NCBI GenBank assembly: GCA_949152475.1
Contig: OX424559.1
Location: forward strand, 32,965,119 to 33,029,118
Length of the DNA: 64,000 bases
Reading direction: 5' to 3'
Source of the DNA: Terebella lapidaria
Taxonomy: Eukaryota; Annelida; Polychaeta; Terebellida; Terebellidae
In this document: piece by piece, positions 1-10,902 of the stretch
Layout: each line of letters starts with the position of its first letter
Position numbering within the stretch: the stretch's first letter is position 1
Position numbers and translations under genes: made by a program
Notes under the pieces: generated by a model
The model's input: only the letters and a program-made list of their open reading frames with translations
Told to the model about the DNA's origin: nothing
The model's database searches: none

Positions 1-71
1 CGCACGGAGTTCGTCGAGTCCCTTGGCTGTGGCGGTGACGATCTCCCCACGGTCGATGTCGCTGTTGCAGT
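1..71 (-). CDS. Possible exon running off the left edge
   Basis: On the minus strand one frame is open from about base 69 to the edge and includes DIDRGEIVTATAKGL, which reads like real protein (alternating charged and hydrophobic residues). There is no ATG between it and the TATA-like box at 98-105. It is therefore either an internal exon with an acceptor AG just upstream (around 73-74) or untranslated leader read by chance. I have a vague impression of similar N-terminal segments in multi-copy invertebrate proteins of unknown function, but cannot name a family. Only 23 codons are visible. Confidence 0.25.
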
Positions 72-97
72 GCTCTCAGAGCGGCCGTCCGCTCTCC

Positions 98-105
98 CTT
101 ATATA
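98..105 (-). promoter_or_regulatory. TATA-like box
   Basis: The minus strand reads GGCTATATAAGGGAG, a good TATA match. Transcription would start about 30 bp further on, near base 70, and run off the left edge. The flanks are GC-rich, unlike most of the window. It may be coincidental if the open frame at 1-71 is an internal exon. Confidence 0.35.
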
Positions 106-129
106 GCCAGGGTGGCTGCGCGCGGTGAA

Positions 130-378
130 GGCTGCGTCCGTGAACGGTTCTTCCGCGAAGGCTCCTCTTCCGCGAACGGTGCTTCCGCGACTGATGCTTC
201 CGCTGATGATGCTTCCGCAATCGTGCTTCCGCGAACGGTTCTTCCGCGAACGATGCTTCCGCTGATGATGCTTCCGCAATCGTGCTTCCGCATTCGTGCT
301 TCCACGAACGATCCTTCCGCTGATGATGCTTCCGCAATCGTGCTTCCGCGAACGGTTCTTCCGCGAACGGTGTCTTCG
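130..378. repeat. 15-bp minisatellite (GCTTCCGCNNANGNT)
   Basis: About 16 imperfect tandem units of 15 bp, such as GCTTCCGCGAACGGT, GCTTCCGCTGATGAT and GCTTCCGCAATCGTG. The period is a multiple of three, so frames stay open on both strands and give Ser/Arg/His/Ala-rich peptides that are repeat artefacts. It lies immediately upstream of the minus-strand TATA-like box and is GC-rich. Confidence 0.85.
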
Positions 379-426
379 CAAGTGGACTTTGAAGGTCACG
401 TGACCGTTCCTAACGAACGTTTTTAG

Positions 427-888
427 CGCGGCAGTTGCATGTATTTTGTTACACATCATATATTTATCAATTTAGATAGTAGGGATGGTCATCATTGATC
501 ACAAAACACTGACAGCCTGGATACCAGATAGTGAGAGCATGTCTGTCTGGTCCCCAACAATGACACAGGACATCGGGGTGTATCGTGCGAGGCTGGAGCT
601 GTTCAGGAAAGAGAGTCGAACTGCCCTTATGGTTTTGTCAGAATTTCTTTTCTTTTTCTTTTTTTTTTTCACTTTTCAAGAACGCCTTGAAGAATCATCG
701 ATAAATTTTCACCAGTTATCACATACATTACGTAGATGAGCCGGCTCCGAGGTCCGGTTAGTCTGCGAGGATGAATTTTGTGTCAAATGGTTTCTGGATG
801 ATAACTCGAAAAGAACTTGTGCCACCATTCTGAAACTTGACACATATGTTGATATAGTGTCGCAGAGGAACCCTTTTGATTATGTGTG
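427..888. other. Spacer, no gene seen
   Basis: Short open frames only, with no domain, splice or promoter signal that I would defend. A T-rich run lies at 643-670. Confidence 0.5.
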
Positions 889-989
889 AAATAATACACT
901 GTTACTGAGGCGATATACACGATATCATACCGAGCGTCAGCGAGGCGTGATGATCGTGTATATCGCCGATGGGTAACAGTGTATTATTT
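889..989. repeat. Long hairpin (foldback) sequence
   Basis: The left arm begins AAATAATACACTGTTAC and the right arm ends GTAACAGTGTATTATTT. Inside them GCGATATACACGAT pairs with ATCGTGTATATCGC. The arms are about 40 bp with few mismatches around a GC-rich loop. The design (AT-rich stem end, CpG-rich loop, one hairpin followed by a few hundred plain bases) matches the hairpin elements at 42.5 and 43.3 kb, but the sequence does not. It is probably one end of a foldback transposon. Confidence 0.7.
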
Positions 990-1765
990 GTCATACATAT
1001 CGAGTAAAACCTATTGCTTTTATTACCAAAGACGACCAGAACCTCCCCAAATAATGTGGAATAGTCCTCATATCGCCTCTAGAGCGGGATATGAACAATG
1101 GATTCGCCCGTCGCGCTTCACTTCAGCAAGGCCTGTACATGTGAGACAAACATTTGCTTCACACGTAAGAGCAATACATAGCCTAATTTAGGTGACGTCA
1201 GTGTTCCCCAGTATCGACACCATTTTTATGTTCTCAATCCTGGCTATGATAAGGGAATGAATTTTGTGTGATGGCACAACTGTTGGTGATACTATACACG
1301 GCTATTAACTTTAAATTTGTCATGCGATTTCTACATGCAAATGATAGATTGAACACATCTAGTCTGATCATTGATTGGTTATTCCAGTCATTCCCCTGTA
1401 TCACTGAAAATTATATTTATATCCCCAAACCTCCTGTTTGGTCGTTGCTTTCACACCTATCGGCAAGTGGACACGGGTTCAGTATGAACACCACAAACAT
1501 ATTGCAACATGGTATCTATATCATTCTGTCTCGACCCACAGTGTGTGCCGTCAACCGAATTAAAATGACTCAAGCAAACAAACACGTGTTGTTTTTGGCA
1601 TACACAGTTTGTACATTTGGGTTTGTTATTGGCCACGCATGACGGCGCAATAACGTCTCATGGGCTTTTTCATATAACACACTCTCTCTAGGTATTTATG
1701 GGGTCAATCCCTTCAACGACCTTTGACCCAGAGGCCGAAAACTATTTTGGTGAGTCATCCTTGAG
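990..1765. other. Spacer, no gene seen
   Basis: Possibly the body of the hairpin-ended element up to about 1200 (gacgtcag). The rest is AT-rich with short frames lacking recognisable motifs. Confidence 0.45.
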
Positions 1766-1769
1766 GCTC

Positions 1770-3030
1770 ATTGCATATCTCGGAAACAGTGCGTCGTAGA
1801 GCGAAGCGCACGTTATTTTCGGACTCGTGACACTATGCAAACATGTCTTAGGGGTATCTTGGGTGAACTTGGCCCTGGGACAAATTTATTCTTGCTGAGT
1901 CGGCGTATTTCTTTTTCGGCCATATCTCGGAAACGGTGCATTGTAGAGCGAAACGGACGTTATTTTCGGGACTCATGACACTAGGCAAACATGCCTTTGG
2001 GGTATCTGGGTGAACTTGTCCCTGGGCCAAAATTTTTTTTGCTGAGTCATCATTTTTCATTTTCAGCCATATCTCGGAAACGGTGCGTCGTAGAGCGAAA
2101 TGGACGTTATTTTCGGACTTGTGACACTAAGCGAACAAGTCTTAGGGGTATATTGGGTGTGGAGTCTGCGCTTTTCCTTTTCAGCCATATCTCGGAAACA
2201 ATGCGTCGTAGAGCGAAACGGATAATATTTTCCGACTCGTGACACTAGGCATACATGTCTTAAGATTATCTTGTGTGAACTTGGCCCTGGGACAAATTTA
2301 TTTTTGCTGAGTCGGTGTTTTTCATTTTCGGCCATATCTCGGAAACGGTGCATCGTAGAGCGAAATGGACGTTATTTTCGGGACTCATGACACCAGGCAA
2401 ACATGTCTTTGGGGTATCTGGGTGAATTTGTCCCTGGGCCAAATCTATTTTTGCTGAGTTGGCGTTTTTCATTTTCGGCCATATCTCGGAAACGATGCGT
2501 CGTAGTGCAATCATTTTCGGCCATATCTCGGAAACGGTGCGTCATAGTGCGAAACGGACGTTATTTTCCAACATGTGACGGTAACATGTTCTTTACGATT
2601 ATTATTGTGTATTGAAAGAAAAAATTTTATTTTCCGACTCGTGACACTAGGCATACATGTCTTAGGATTATCTTGTGTGAACTTGGCCCTGGGACAAATT
2701 TATTTTTGCTGAGTCAGCTTTTTTCGTTTTCGGCCATATCTCGGAAACGGTGCATCGTAGAGCGAAATGGACGTTATTCTCGGGACTCATGACACTAGGC
2801 AAACATGTCTTTGGGGGTATCTGGGTGAACTTGTCCCTGGGCCAAATCCATTTTTGCTGAGTCGGCGTTTTTCATTTTCGGCCATATCTCGGAAACGATG
2901 CGTCGTAGTGCAATCATTTTCGGCCATATCTCGGAAACGGTGCGTCGTAGTGCGAAACGGACGTTATTTTCCAACATGTGACGGTAACATGTTCTTTACG
3001 ATTATTATTGTGTATTGAAAGAAAAAGTAT
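1770..3030 (+). repeat. Satellite array, ~145-155-bp units
   Basis: Each unit contains GGCCATATCTCGGAAACGG, then TGCGTCGTAGAGCGAAACGG, ACGTTATTTTC, GACTCATGACAC and TTTTTGCTGAGTCGGCG. The CATATCTCGGAAAC word occurs about ten times, near 1772, 1920, 2067, 2186, 2331, 2479, 2521, 2741, 2880 and 2922. The last part is a higher-order tandem: roughly 2223-2625 is repeated with high identity at 2630-3030, including a 42-bp internal doubling of the CATATCTCGG word. Open frames here on both strands are repeat artefacts. Most units carry TGCTGAGTC, close to a Maf/AP-1 site. Confidence 0.9.
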
Positions 3031-3234
3031 AATATTTCATATTGTAGTCATTGGAATAATAAATTTGTGATATTTTGGAATCAACGTAATCATTTCGATT
3101 TGCAGTATTTGTCAGTAATTAACAGTTCACCTGTGATTGTGTTGTGGATCTAGGCCTTTTACGTCTAGTTCACAACCCGGTTGATGTCGGACTATAAATA
3201 CTAGAAGGCCTTCTCGTACATTTCGAGCGAGTGA

Positions 3235-3440
3235 ATTCTCGAAATCCACCATCACTCCATTGGATCAAACAGCGTGTTCTGCTTCCTCAAAGCCAAGTGT
3301 ACTCCGTCTCAGTGTTAAAACAATGTCCCCCATGGTGCCTGGATTCTGTTGGATAAGACATCAGGCGAGATCCAGAATGTTCATTGCACATGTTTTGCCG
3401 GATGAATGGTTGGTGTGTGTGCTGAAACCACGTTTATAAG
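3235..3440 (+). pseudogene. Relic of a SWIM zinc-finger exon (YqaJ-type gene)
   Basis: One frame reads HSIGSNSVFCFLKAKCTPSQ, a stop, then NNVPHGAWILLDKTSGEIQ and VHCTCFAG before another stop. The VHCTCFAG part matches the CxC half of a SWIM zinc finger. The preceding FCFLKAKCTPSQ block is what comes before SWIM in SWIM-YqaJ proteins; compare SPYCAMRCKVNPSWD then YCTCVAGKGQSCTH in the gene at 51.7-54.7 kb. The C-H half and the nuclease are absent. It is an old isolated fragment with at least two stops. The TATAAATA at about 3194 may be chance. Confidence 0.6.
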
Positions 3441-5160
3441 ATATGAATGCAGGATGTTTGTTGTATCCTTAGAAATAATTCTATGATAATGAAATGGGCA
3501 CAACATGAAATCATGAAACATGAGATAAAATCATTGTGTCACAGGCTGGTGTGACTGATAAGTGAAAACTATGGGTTTCGACATATATTTTAAATGTCGT
3601 AATTACCATTACAATTCCACCTTTCCATAGTCTTATGACTAATTAGCTTGACCAATCATGATATAAATCACACATACAGATTTCAAACAATGAACATCGA
3701 TTACTGAACCTGCATCTGAATATAATCTTAAGTTCATAATTTGTTCTAGACCTGGCTAAACCATTAGGTGTGTTCTTATCAATTAGAATAACTGAACAGT
3801 AGTTGTAAGATCACCTAAAGGTGATATATGCCTCCTGATCTCTCTGCTCCTGCCTGTAGAGGAATTAAATGTCCGTACAATTTGTAGGAGCCAGAGACCT
3901 GCCGCCGCTGTCCTGCGTGGTGAATCGTCATGCTTGGAGGGGGTATGTGTTACTATTCTTACAGGTTTCAATACTATATTGTCTTGGTAAATTCTATATT
4001 GATTCGAGTACAATATCTGGATATATTGTCGGTTGTATTATAAAATGTGTAACTGTTAATTGTAGAGGCTCAATACAGCATATCTAACTCAGTAGTATTT
4101 CTATGTAGTATTTCTGTTGAATCCTACAAAACAAATATTTATATTATTTTATGATTCATTAATATACATTATCTGTATTGTGTAACTGAGATCTTTGTGT
4201 AAGTGATGTTACTGTCTTTTGAGAAATTTACACTCTGTATTTTATATTCCCAGGTTTTTGTGTTTTATCAATAAACGATTTGAAACAAACAAGTGTGGGA
4301 ACCTGCCTCGGGTACATAAGTATACATTTAAACAAAGCATATTTGTTGCAGCATTGGGCAAATCTGCAACCGTGTTGTTGCACTGCTCTTATTGGTGTGT
4401 ATTTTACGGGAGGATAGCTACATCTGTGATATCACCGTCATGGGTCTGGACTGAAGGCGAGAAGTCCATCAAGGGTGAGCCCCAGCGGGTCGAAGACATG
4501 GATAACGTTACACAGATGGCAGACAGAACAGGTACGTGTATATGTGTTTAAAGTGTAAAATGTGTACCTTACAATACAGTTTCTACAATGCTCAATTTCC
4601 GCCGTAGATATTTTCTTGTGAATGCTCTACAGGTTACAAATCTGAAAAAAATGATTTAGGTTGCCATACCAACCAGAATCGATGATTGGCAACATATTTT
4701 GTGCTCAAGTTGCCCTGTTTAGCACACATGGTTTGTGAACGCTCTACAGGTGGGAGTTTTCGAATAACTTATTGTTTTTTTAGAATGATAAATAAATAAA
4801 AATTAGTAATAATTACGACCCATTAAAATGTCCACTTCGACATCTATGATCACTCCAATAGCCTTACTTTGAAAGCAAATGACACTGAACTCTTGTTCAG
4901 AATAGAAAACTGATGTTTCAATGAAAATATAACAATATTACTGAATTAGTTAGCATTAGCAGACCTGTATAGAGTCGTCCATTTTTCTGTAAGTAGGCCT
5001 TTAATGTAAACAGTATTCCCTAATAATAATGGACGTGGAATCAATACCCAGTATCAAGTATTCCGAGCAAACAAAACAAGGTCCGTTATCCAGTTGATAG
5101 AAATAACTTATTTCTATCAACATTCACATTTAAGTTATTGTTCCAGAAACTATCCCAAAT
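3441..5160. other. Spacer with one candidate exon end
   Basis: Mostly AT-rich. A plus-strand frame ending near 4531 meets a good donor (AACAG|GTACGTG) after codons reading MDNVTQMADRT from an ATG at about 4498. This could be a first coding exon, but I see no acceptor or downstream exon to join it to, so it is not listed as a gene. Confidence 0.3.
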
Positions 5161-5163
5161 CGG

Positions 5164-6155
5164 CTAATTCATTATGTTTCTAATAATGTCAACATGCGTA
5201 TCTTTATATAGAAGATTGATCCAGTGTTCCAAATCGTCTTTCCAAAATCTATTATGTGTTCTTCTCTTTATATTTAGAAGAGATTTTTTATCAAGTTCCC
5301 ACAGCATATTCCTATTTCGACAGATGGTTTCCATATAAATAACATTTACCATGATCCCATGGATTGTATTCTTTCTACCCAGCTAATCTTTAATGCCCCG
5401 AAGAAAACATCCAAATCTGTTGAATTGAGACCACCCTGTTCATGACTAAGGATTAACTTTGACCATGCAATTTTAGATCTTTTCCCCTCTCAAATGAAAG
5501 ATTTAAGAACGTCATATATATCTTCAATTTGTTGTTGATTTGGGGACGTTAACACTGACAGTATGTGTACTAATTGTGGAATAGCTAGGCCTAATGATTT
5601 TATAATAGTGACTTTACCTATCAATGTTAAATTACGTTTGGCGTGTATTTCCATAACACTTTTCATTTTGTCAATCTCTTTTTTATAATTATACAGTTTA
5701 TGGACATAGCAAATGGCTCAACTGCCATTGATAACACAACTAGAAGCCCAATTATACAGTATATAACACCAATTTATAAAATAACTCGGGAAGTTATATG
5801 CATGCAGTACTTGCTTTATATAATCCCATTCAATCGTGTCAAATGCTTCCTCAAAGTCGATGAGCATAATTATCCCTTCCCCGTGTGTGTGGTTAATATG
5901 AGCTATGACATCGTAAATTAATCTTGTATTTTCTCCAATGAATCTATCTTTTAGAAACCCTTTTTGATCTAGTGCAATCATAGATGGTAAAACTTTTTTC
6001 ATTCGCATGGCTAAAATGCCCGATATTAATTTATGATCTGTGTAAAGATATTGGTAAAGTAAAGATATTTTATAGTATTTTCTTATTTTTGCATTATCTT
6101 CAAGATGGTAGCCATTTTCGTCGAAAAGAACCCCAATTGGTGGATTAAGCAATAT
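5164..6155 (-). mobile_element. L1/Tx1-like LINE fragment (reverse transcriptase, internally deleted)
   Basis: Reading the minus strand from 6150 there is DHKLISGILAMRMKKVLP, DQKGFLKDRFIGENTRLIYD, LIDFEEAFDTIEWDYI and CVINGS. These are the fingers and first palm motifs of a non-LTR reverse transcriptase of L1/Tx1 type. It then jumps within about 25 bp to YKKEIDKMKSVMEI and NLTLIGKVTIIKSLG, and continues through SFI(stop)EGKRSKIAWSKL, EQGGLNSTDLDVFFGALKI and a C-terminal tail to about 5164. The FADD catalytic block is missing, so an internal deletion near 5700 removed it. The endonuclease and 5' part are also absent. It is a dead plain LINE copy. Confidence 0.8.
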
Positions 6156-6900
6156 TCAAACCTCATCTCCTCCAAAAACGAGTTTTGGGTTGATAGTCCC
6201 CACGAACTGATTCTTCTAGAATTTTGAGTTTCTCCTTCATTCATGTGGCAAATATTTGAGAATTGGAATTTTTTATCTATAAAATTTACTGTCGAATTTT
6301 TCTGACATTTTGAACCGAAATATGAAATACTGCAAGAATGAGATACTTTTCGTTTTTCTGATTTTCGCAGTATTTTTAAAATGTCAGCAAACTTCGACGG
6401 AAAACCCTTAGCAGAAGATATTTCAAACGTCTTTTCCTTGTAGACCACTCGTTTATTTTTCTTCTAATTCCATATGGTGATGGTATGGGATAGTCTCTTT
6501 TTGATTTTCCAAAAGAGATTGATGATATTTATTTTTCATTTTGATTATTATAATAATAATTATTGTTATTATTAATTTTCTAAAGAGAAGCCATGTACTG
6601 ATAATCATGATAATGGAAGTGATTTCCAATGTTTTCTCCTCCAGGATCATTTGATGGAATTTTTCGGAGGTTTCACGGTGATACTATGGGATAGTCCCTA
6701 CAAACCGATCTTGTTAGAAAATATAGACATTTTAAAACTTTTTTGAAAACTTTGAAAAATTGTAATTTACTTATGATTGAAGAATTTCTACAGGTCTTCT
6801 CCGAGATAACTGAATGGAATCTTGCAACTAAGGAGAGTGATAGGTTGGGATATTCCTCACAATGTCATCTTTAAAATATAGAATTTTGAAAATTGGTAAT
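6156..6900. other. AT-rich repeat-like spacer
   Basis: Contains AAGATGGTAGCCATTTTCGTCG and phrases such as TTTTCTGATTTTCGCAGTATT that resemble the left part of the GGTTACC elements at 45.7 and 59.6 kb, but too diverged to align by eye. No coding signal. A (TAA/TTA)-rich run lies at 6545-6580. Confidence 0.4.
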
Positions 6901-6904
6901 TTTC

Positions 6905-7651
6905 CAAGAAATATTCAATTTAAAACCTTCATATTAAATCTCGCTTATTATCGACTTGACAGCTTAGGAATCAATTGTGCACATATACATGATATAGGAA
7001 GTGATATATAATGAATCTTGTCCTATATTGAAATTACCATTGACATCATTTTCAGTCATAGCATAAAATGGCTAATATTTTGCTTATTATCAACTTTACA
7101 GCTCAGGAATATAATTGTGAACATATAGTAAATGTTACATGCTGTATATTGTCATGATTTTGAGTTTGAACTTTGATCTCATTTTCAAGGTTAAAGCATA
7201 AAATGGCTAGTATCTCGCTTATTATTGACTTACCAGATTACGAATCAGTTGTGTACATATAAGAAATGATATATACTGAATCTAGTCATGACCTTGAATT
7301 TGACGTCATTTTCAAGGTCAGAACATAAAATGGCTAATATCTCGCTTGTTATCAACTTTAAAGCTTAGGAATCAATTGTTGACATATAGGAAGTGATATA
7401 TGCTGAATATTCTCATGACCTTGATATTGACCTTTGGACTCATTTCCAAGATCAGAGCACAAAATGGTTGATATCTCATTGTCGATCGATTTTGCAGCTT
7501 GAGAATCAATTGTAAGCATGAAATGATATGTGCTGAATATTCTTGTGACCTTGAATTTGACCTTTGACCTCGTTTTCAAGGTCACAGCACAAAATGGCTA
7601 ATATCTAAGATGTAAAACATTGTCCGGTAACCTTTCTTAGCCCTTGGGCAA
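6905..7651 (+). repeat. GGTTACC element, truncated copy A (right part)
   Basis: About five ~140-bp units carry the family words AATGGCTAATATCTCGCTTA, CAGCTTAGGAATCAATTGTG, ACATATAGGAAATGATATATG and TGACCTTGAATTTGACC. They are followed by the right-end signature ATTGTCCGGTAACC and CTTAGCCCTTGGGCAAATTT. The left end (GGTTACCGGACC hairpin) is missing. It contains exact TGACCTTTGACCT near 7557. Confidence 0.85.
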
Positions 7652-8380
7652 ATTTTTTGTCCTGAAATGTCGGTGTCTTTTATCTTGAGTTTTTCCTTGC
7701 CTGTTTGATGTATCAGACCTGGCAATTTCAGTGAATATACACGTGCAAGTATCTATGTTTCGTCTCTTCCGACACGTCTCAGATAGACGACTCAGATAGC
7801 AATTGATTGATGTCAATTATTTGTCTGGCTATTGACAATTGAGATCATTTAATACAGCTAAGACGCCATCACGACTTAAAGACGCGTCCTACCTCACGTC
7901 TCAATGTTTCATCCTCTCCTTATCCAAGTCCATAATCAGATTCAGATCCATGCATATCTTTATAAGAGGTAGATCACCATGAATTGGTGGCAGATAAACG
8001 CTGATAATATTTGTGTCCACTTTTCGAGACCTTTGGCTACCGTTTAGTGCCATATTATCAGTAACTGACTGATGGGATGTTGCTAAGTATCAGTTCACAG
8101 CGTGTGTTTTCATACACAAAGTCAACTGCCCCGATACTGTAAGCAAGTTCCCAAGACCCCAGTGCGGAAGTCATATGTATCACTTTACGATGATAAATAC
8201 ATATAATAGGAAAAGTAACAATTTATCCTAAAATATGAGTCCTGCACTCGGTCCTTAGACTTGTGTTACCAGTCGGCCTTATCACCTGACACACTGATTA
8301 TCATGATTATCATCAGCCCTTCATCGTCACGTCTGGGGAGTCATTTGTGCGGGAGGAACGTGACGCAACTCACTACTAGT
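7652..8380. other. Upstream region of the receptor gene
   Basis: Unique sequence. Two CRE-like words lie close upstream of the receptor TATA box (ATCGTCACGTCTG near 8325 and GTGACGCAA near 8360). No coding signal. Confidence 0.4.
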
Positions 8381-8381
8381 A

Positions 8382-8392
8382 TATAATAGAAA
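8382..8392 (+). promoter_or_regulatory. TATA-like box of the receptor gene
   Basis: AGTATATAATAG lies about 30 bp before the ATG at 8416, so a transcript started by it would have a very short leader. It fits the intronless gene that follows. Confidence 0.4.
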
Positions 8393-8415
8393 CAAACTGT
8401 TTCGAGGTACGACGG

Positions 8416-9334
8416 ATGTTACGAGCACGTCAGTCAAGTCTGAGAAGCAACATGACGGAGAATGCAATGGATCTTTTCCTTGTTTTGGGAATCATAAACT
8501 GCGCTCTTGGCCTCTTAGTCATCATGATGCATGTCATAGCAACAGTGGGCATTTGCCTGACGAAAACCAGAAAGAAGTACACATACTATTTTCTGATTCA
8601 GAATTTTATTGCAGGACTAGTAGGCGGTCTGTGTACATTAGTCCTTGGATTCTACCAGGTATTTCCGTTACAAAACTGGACGGTCTGTGTGGTTCGATCG
8701 TGGTTGATGCGAGCATCTTTGGGAACATACGGATATCACCTAATGCTGATAAACTTGGAACTCTATCTGTCTCTTAAACAGATGGCAACTGGGCCTGTTT
8801 TATCAAAGAGGACAGTCGTGATTTCTTCAGTTGCTGGAAACATCTTCTGGATATCGCTCAGTGCGATAACGTTTGGTGTGACAGAACTAAAGGAGGACTC
8901 AGTGCAACAGTGTGCTCCACCAGGAGGATTCGGTTCTTGTATGTTGTTCCTCTACCTCATCACAGTGATTGTTCAGATAACTTTTCATGTTCTCTCCATA
9001 GTCAGTGTCAAAAAAGGTACATCTACAATGTTTGTACAACGTACAACACTGAGAAAACTGAAAAGAATGAAAATTGTGCTGATGATGTACAGCGTTCCCT
9101 GGCTTATGGCCATTGGACTCCATACATGGTTAGCATTTCATGGGTTGTGGGTTTTTTTTCATGGGTTGGAACACTGAGATAATTCTGCGCATAGTGGCCC
9201 AAGTTGCAACGATTGCGCCCCAAGTATTGATGCCCGGTATTTTCGTTGCAGAAAATGATATATTCAAACCGATTTTGGAAGATATTTTCAGGAAATGTTC
9301 GTGTCAGAACAACAGAGTATTTGATATACGTTAA
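8416..9334 (+). CDS. Intronless seven-transmembrane (rhodopsin-like) receptor, frame break before helix 7
   Basis: An N-terminal glycosylation sequon (NMT, residues 12-14) is followed by helices at about 19-49, 57-84, 92-120, 132-155, 175-200 and 218-242. A cysteine before helix 3 (WTVC) and one in loop 2 (QQCAPP) could form the usual disulphide. The first frame stops at 9175-9177 right after helix 6. In the next frame, entered through an eight-T run at about 9151-9158, GWNTEIILRIVAQVATIAPQ and VLMPGIFVAENDIFK supply a good helix 7 and helix 8. The break is a single indel in a homopolymer, either a sequencing error or a recent lesion. The usual DRY and NPxxY motifs are not recognisable (ELYLSL; APQVL), so this is a divergent orphan type. 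The last ~5 codons run into an inserted LINE. Start at 8416 or the in-frame ATG at 8452. Confidence 0.7.
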
Positions 9335-10702
9335 TGATTTGCCAAATTGCACGTCTGCAAGCATACTATCATTTGCAGATGATACAACTCTGATAATTTC
9401 CAACTCAAATATGATAGACTTATACCATAAAACAAATATTGAGATCAATAACTTATTTCAATGGTTCTGTTCGAATAAACTACAACTAAATGCTTCAAAA
9501 ACTAAATTCATAGTGTTTAACAACCAAGCAACAAAACAAAAATGCATAAATTCCAAAATACTAATCAACGGAATAGCTCTTGAGCAAATAGGAAATAACC
9601 ACAATGAAAAAACTACAAAATTCCTAGGTCTTAAACTTGATGAAAACCTAACCTGGAAACATCACATGTCTTACATAAAAAACAAAATTTCCAAAGCTTT
9701 ATTTCAAATAAAACAGGTGAAAAATATTTTACCAATAAATTCTCTCAAAACCTTATATTATGCAATGATACATCCTCACATCCTATATGGTATTCTAGCC
9801 TGGGGAAATGCATCTCAAATCCATTTAAAAAATATAATAAATATACAAAAACGTGCTATTAGAATAATAAATAAAGCTCATTTCAACAGCCATACCGAAC
9901 CACTATTCAAACAAACCAATGTACTTAAAATACAAGATCAATATCAGTGTGAAGTCTTACTATTCATGCATGACTATTATACAGGTAATCTCCCTCTCTC
10001 TTTTGACAACATGTTCACAACGAATAGAAATATCCAAATTAATTACGAAAGCAGACAATCTAATTTCCTACACATTGAACGTTGTGACTCATCAGCCGCG
10101 AGGAAATTACCGCTTTTCAATTACCCATCAATATGGAACACTTGGTCACCATCACTGTCATCTATCCAGTCTAGAAAAATTGTGAAAAAAGTTGTAAAAA
10201 AACATTTTATTTCTTCTTATTTCGAATTAGTTAGATGTTCGCATAAGCTTTGCAAAAGCTGCTCTAATCACATATAGCGACAGAAATAGTTAAGTGAATA
10301 AACTATATGAATTGTATGAAATTTCCCATATTCTTTATATTTTATGACCGGTTCATGATTTATCTCTAACATGATCCTGTTCATTCTTGGTCTAAACTGG
10401 AATCCAATCACACCGACCCTGCCCCCTACCCCTCCATCTCCGTCGTCTTCGGGAGGCTTGTGTGCAAATATATGTCCCTAACTATTAAAAGTAGAAAATT
10501 GTATTTTCATACATATATAGATCATTCGTGTAAATAATATCAATAGTGAGTTTAATTTTATTTCATTTTGGGCCAAATGGAAGACAGCTTTTAGCTAATT
10601 TGGTCCCTCAATTTTCATCACAAATATTAGTTTTCGCCATTCCATCATTTGTATATAACGTGTGAAAATTGAATAAATTGCTATCCTATCCTATCCTATC
10701 CT
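9316..10702 (+). mobile_element. 5'-truncated jockey/CR1-superfamily LINE
   Basis: The copy starts just before YLIYVNDLPN, the block ahead of the catalytic motif, then SFADDTTLIISNS, WFCSNKLQLNASKTKFIVF and KFLGLKLDENLTWKHH. It continues with LKTLYYAMIHPHILYGILAW and IQKRAIRIIN. This is the RT palm, thumb and C-terminal domain of a non-LTR element, open to the stop at 10275-10277. A 3' UTR follows, ending TTGAATAAATTGC plus four ATCCT pentamers. Endonuclease and fingers are absent, as expected of 5' truncation during target-primed insertion. The long intact frame suggests a fairly young copy. It inserted into the tail of the receptor gene. Confidence 0.88.
10680..10702 (+). repeat. (ATCCT)n 3' tail of the LINE
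   Basis: TGCTATCCTATCCTATCC: about four pentamers directly after AATAAAT. Short 3' tandem tails are typical of CR1/L2-like LINEs and mark the 3' insertion junction. Confidence 0.8.
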
Positions 10703-10902
10703 AGAGTGCACCCAGTCGAAGCTGAGTTAGAGCTGATCAGCAATCACATGTAGTATCAGTTTTGGAACTTTTGGAAAGATTCGATAGCCTGGCTCTATGT
10801 GGCACATGGTTTCCTTGCAACGAAGCAGAACGTTACAAAACTGCAGGCAATCGGTGCCTGTGGTTAGTGTACTCCGCAACGAACGTTCTACATCCTCACA
10901 CC

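Noticed and set aside
76-459. Arg/Ser-rich 118-127 codon frames on both strands
   Set aside because: Explained by the 15-bp repeat with a period divisible by three.
1848-3018. Open frames of 60-96 codons on both strands
   Set aside because: They follow the satellite units and repeat the same peptide; no independent coding signal.
4219-4551. 110-codon plus-strand frame as a complete gene
   Set aside because: Only the last ~11 codons before a donor are at all convincing; noted as a candidate exon end in the spacer entry.
8899-9123. Antisense frames within the receptor gene
   Set aside because: Shadow frames opposite a gene with clear transmembrane periodicity on the plus strand.
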